DNA from: Mesorhizobium jarvisii
Lineage (GTDB): Bacteria > Pseudomonadota > Alphaproteobacteria > Rhizobiales > Rhizobiaceae
Assembly: GCF_003601985.1 (NCBI RefSeq)
Contig: NZ_QZXA01000010.1
Location: 1-64,000, forward strand
DNA length: 64,000 nucleotides
Direction: 5' to 3'
In this document: piece by piece, positions 63,122-64,000 of the stretch
Layout: every line of letters starts with the position of its first letter
How positions within the stretch are numbered: the stretch's first letter is position 1
Notes under the pieces: generated by a model
The model's input: only the letters and a program-made list of their open reading frames with translations
Told to the model about the DNA's origin: nothing
Database searches by the model: none
Translations under genes and position numbers: made by a program

Positions 63122-63652
63122 ATGGTCACGATCTATGACGGAAAGCCTGGACTTTCACGTCGTGAGCTTCTCAAACGCGGCAGCATCGGCGCGTTGCTCG
63201 TCATCTCCGGCAGCGCGGTCATCAGCCCGGAACAGGCCTGGGGGCTTGAAACCTCGGCGCTGAAGCCCGAGACGATGGCGACACTGATCCAAGTGGCGCG
63301 CGACATCTATCCGCACGACCAGGTGCCGGACAAATATTACGCTATCGCCGTCAAAGGCCATGACGAGACAGCCGCCAAGGATCCTGCCCACAAGGAGCTG
63401 ATCGAGAAGGGCATCGCCGATCTCGACAGCAAGGCTGGCAAGGGTGGTTATCGCGGGCTCGGCTGGGAAGAGCAGCGTGTGGCGCTGCTCACCGAGATCG
63501 AGAAGACGCCTTTCTTCCAGGCGGTGCGCGGTGGTCTCGTCGTCAGTCTCTACAACCAGAAAGAGGTGTGGCCGATCTTCGGCTACGAGGGCGAGTCCTA
63601 CTCCAAGGGCGGCTACATCGCGCGCGGTTTCAACGACATCGAGTGGCTCTGA
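63122..63652 (+). CDS. Tat-exported gluconate 2-dehydrogenase subunit 3-like protein
   Basis: A 176-residue protein with a twin-arginine signal (LSRRELLKRGSIGALLVISG), followed by a domain resembling the small (gamma) subunit of membrane-bound gluconate or sorbitol dehydrogenases (TMATLIQVARDIYPHDQVPD, FFQAVRGGLVVSLYNQKEVWPIFGY). It is probably the exported partner of the GMC flavoprotein that starts 49 bp downstream. ATG 63122 after GGAGGAAAC is chosen. The third (cytochrome c) subunit should lie beyond the window. Confidence 0.86.
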   Translation: MVTIYDGKPGLSRRELLKRGSIGALLVISGSAVISPEQAWGLETSALKPETMATLIQVARDIYPHDQVPDKYYAIAVKGHDETAAKDPAHKELIEKGIADLDSKAGKGGYRGLGWEEQRVALLTEIEKTPFFQAVRGGLVVSLYNQKEVWPIFGYEGESYSKGGYIARGFNDIEWL

Positions 63653-63701
63653 GCCGCTCTGTCCGTAACCGCTTTTTGACCGATCTCATGGGAGGAAACC
63701 G

Positions 63702-64000
63702 TGGCAGCACAATTTGATCTCAAGAATGACGGCGTGGTCGTCATCATCGGCTCGGGCGCCGGCGGCGGCACGCTCGGCAACGAACTGGCGCAGAAGGGCA
63801 TCGATGTCGTCATCCTCGAGGCGGGCGCCCGCCACGAATATGAGGACTTCATCAATGACGAGTGGGAATCGTTCGCCCAGCTCGCCTGGAAGGACAAGCG
63901 CACCACATCCGGCGACTGGCGTGTGGCGAAGGATTTCCCGAACCTGCCGGCCTGGATCGTCAAATCGGTCGGCGGCTCAACCACGCACTGGGCCGGCGCG
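63702..64000 (+). CDS. GMC-family FAD oxidoreductase, 5' part (3' truncated by window)
   Basis: The first about 99 codons of a GMC flavoprotein. GTG 63702 follows GGGAGGAAAC. The FAD-binding VVVIIGSGAGGGTLGNELAQKGIDVVILEAG is evident, and SVGGSTTHWAGA near the window end is typical of the family. It pairs with the Tat-exported subunit upstream and is the likely catalytic subunit of a periplasmic alcohol or sugar dehydrogenase. Confidence 0.88.

Overview
The window is a stretch of alphaproteobacterial chromosome, most like Rhizobiales and within that Mesorhizobium. Signs of this are the high G+C, a giant growth-pole-ring (GPR/RgsE-type) coiled-coil protein, a CckA-type hybrid kinase beside a one-cysteine DksA, a malic enzyme fused to a phosphotransacetylase domain, a Brucella/Rhizobium Omp25/31-type porin, DUF2865 and DUF1003 genes, and rhizobial-style nested palindromic repeats. 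I see no tRNA, rRNA, insertion sequence, integrase, CRISPR array or phage gene. Nearly all of it looks like vertically inherited core genome.

Layout. 1-9.6 kb: 3' end of glmS, a DUF502 membrane protein, recG, sdhE, mfd, class II DAHP synthase and a DUF4337 protein. 9.7-16.2 kb: a GGDEF diguanylate cyclase, a GFA-family enzyme, dgkA, a DUF1003-DedA pair, a Tag-like glycosylase, nadE and a GNAT enzyme. 16.2-18.5 kb: an ABC exporter behind a long structured leader that carries its own promoter and a 13-codon ORF with a strong Shine-Dalgarno. 18.6-29.9 kb: a GNAT-like protein, gltX, DUF2865, a porin, malic enzyme, a divergent SDR, an LpxH-like phosphoesterase, an MFS carrier and a dipeptide epimerase. 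30.0-34.1 kb: a complete MCE/Mla-type lipid transport operon (STAS-MlaE fusion, MlaF, MlaD, lipoprotein). 34.1-41.9 kb: a frameshifted exonuclease, the 2137-residue GPR/RgsE homologue and an Hpt protein. 42-50 kb: ferredoxin and its likely reductase, an EmrB-type MFS, a DUF922 protease, folP-folB-folK, DUF924 and a Kef-type antiporter. 50-52.4 kb: an AraC regulator with a downstream MFS efflux gene. 52.5-64 kb: two small exported proteins, ycjX-ycjF, sixA, dksA, a FliO-like protein, cckA, a DeoD-like phosphorylase, a ribbon-helix-helix protein, a VOC enzyme, a Tat-exported subunit and the start of a GMC oxidoreductase.

How genes work together. Clear units are MCE/Mla transport, folate synthesis (folP-folB-folK), ycjX-ycjF, DUF1003-DedA (overlapping by 4 bp), antiporter-DUF924, AraC-MFS, and the final Tat-subunit/GMC pair. 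Polar growth (GPR) and cell-cycle phosphosignalling (CckA, an Hpt protein) are both represented. Convergent genes are packed tightly: three pairs overlap at their 3' ends by 49-83 bp, and another pair shares a CTAG as stop codons on both strands. The most unusual regulatory DNA is the ABC-exporter leader (16313-16620) and the perfect hairpin over the ribosome-binding site of the MFS gene at 51198.
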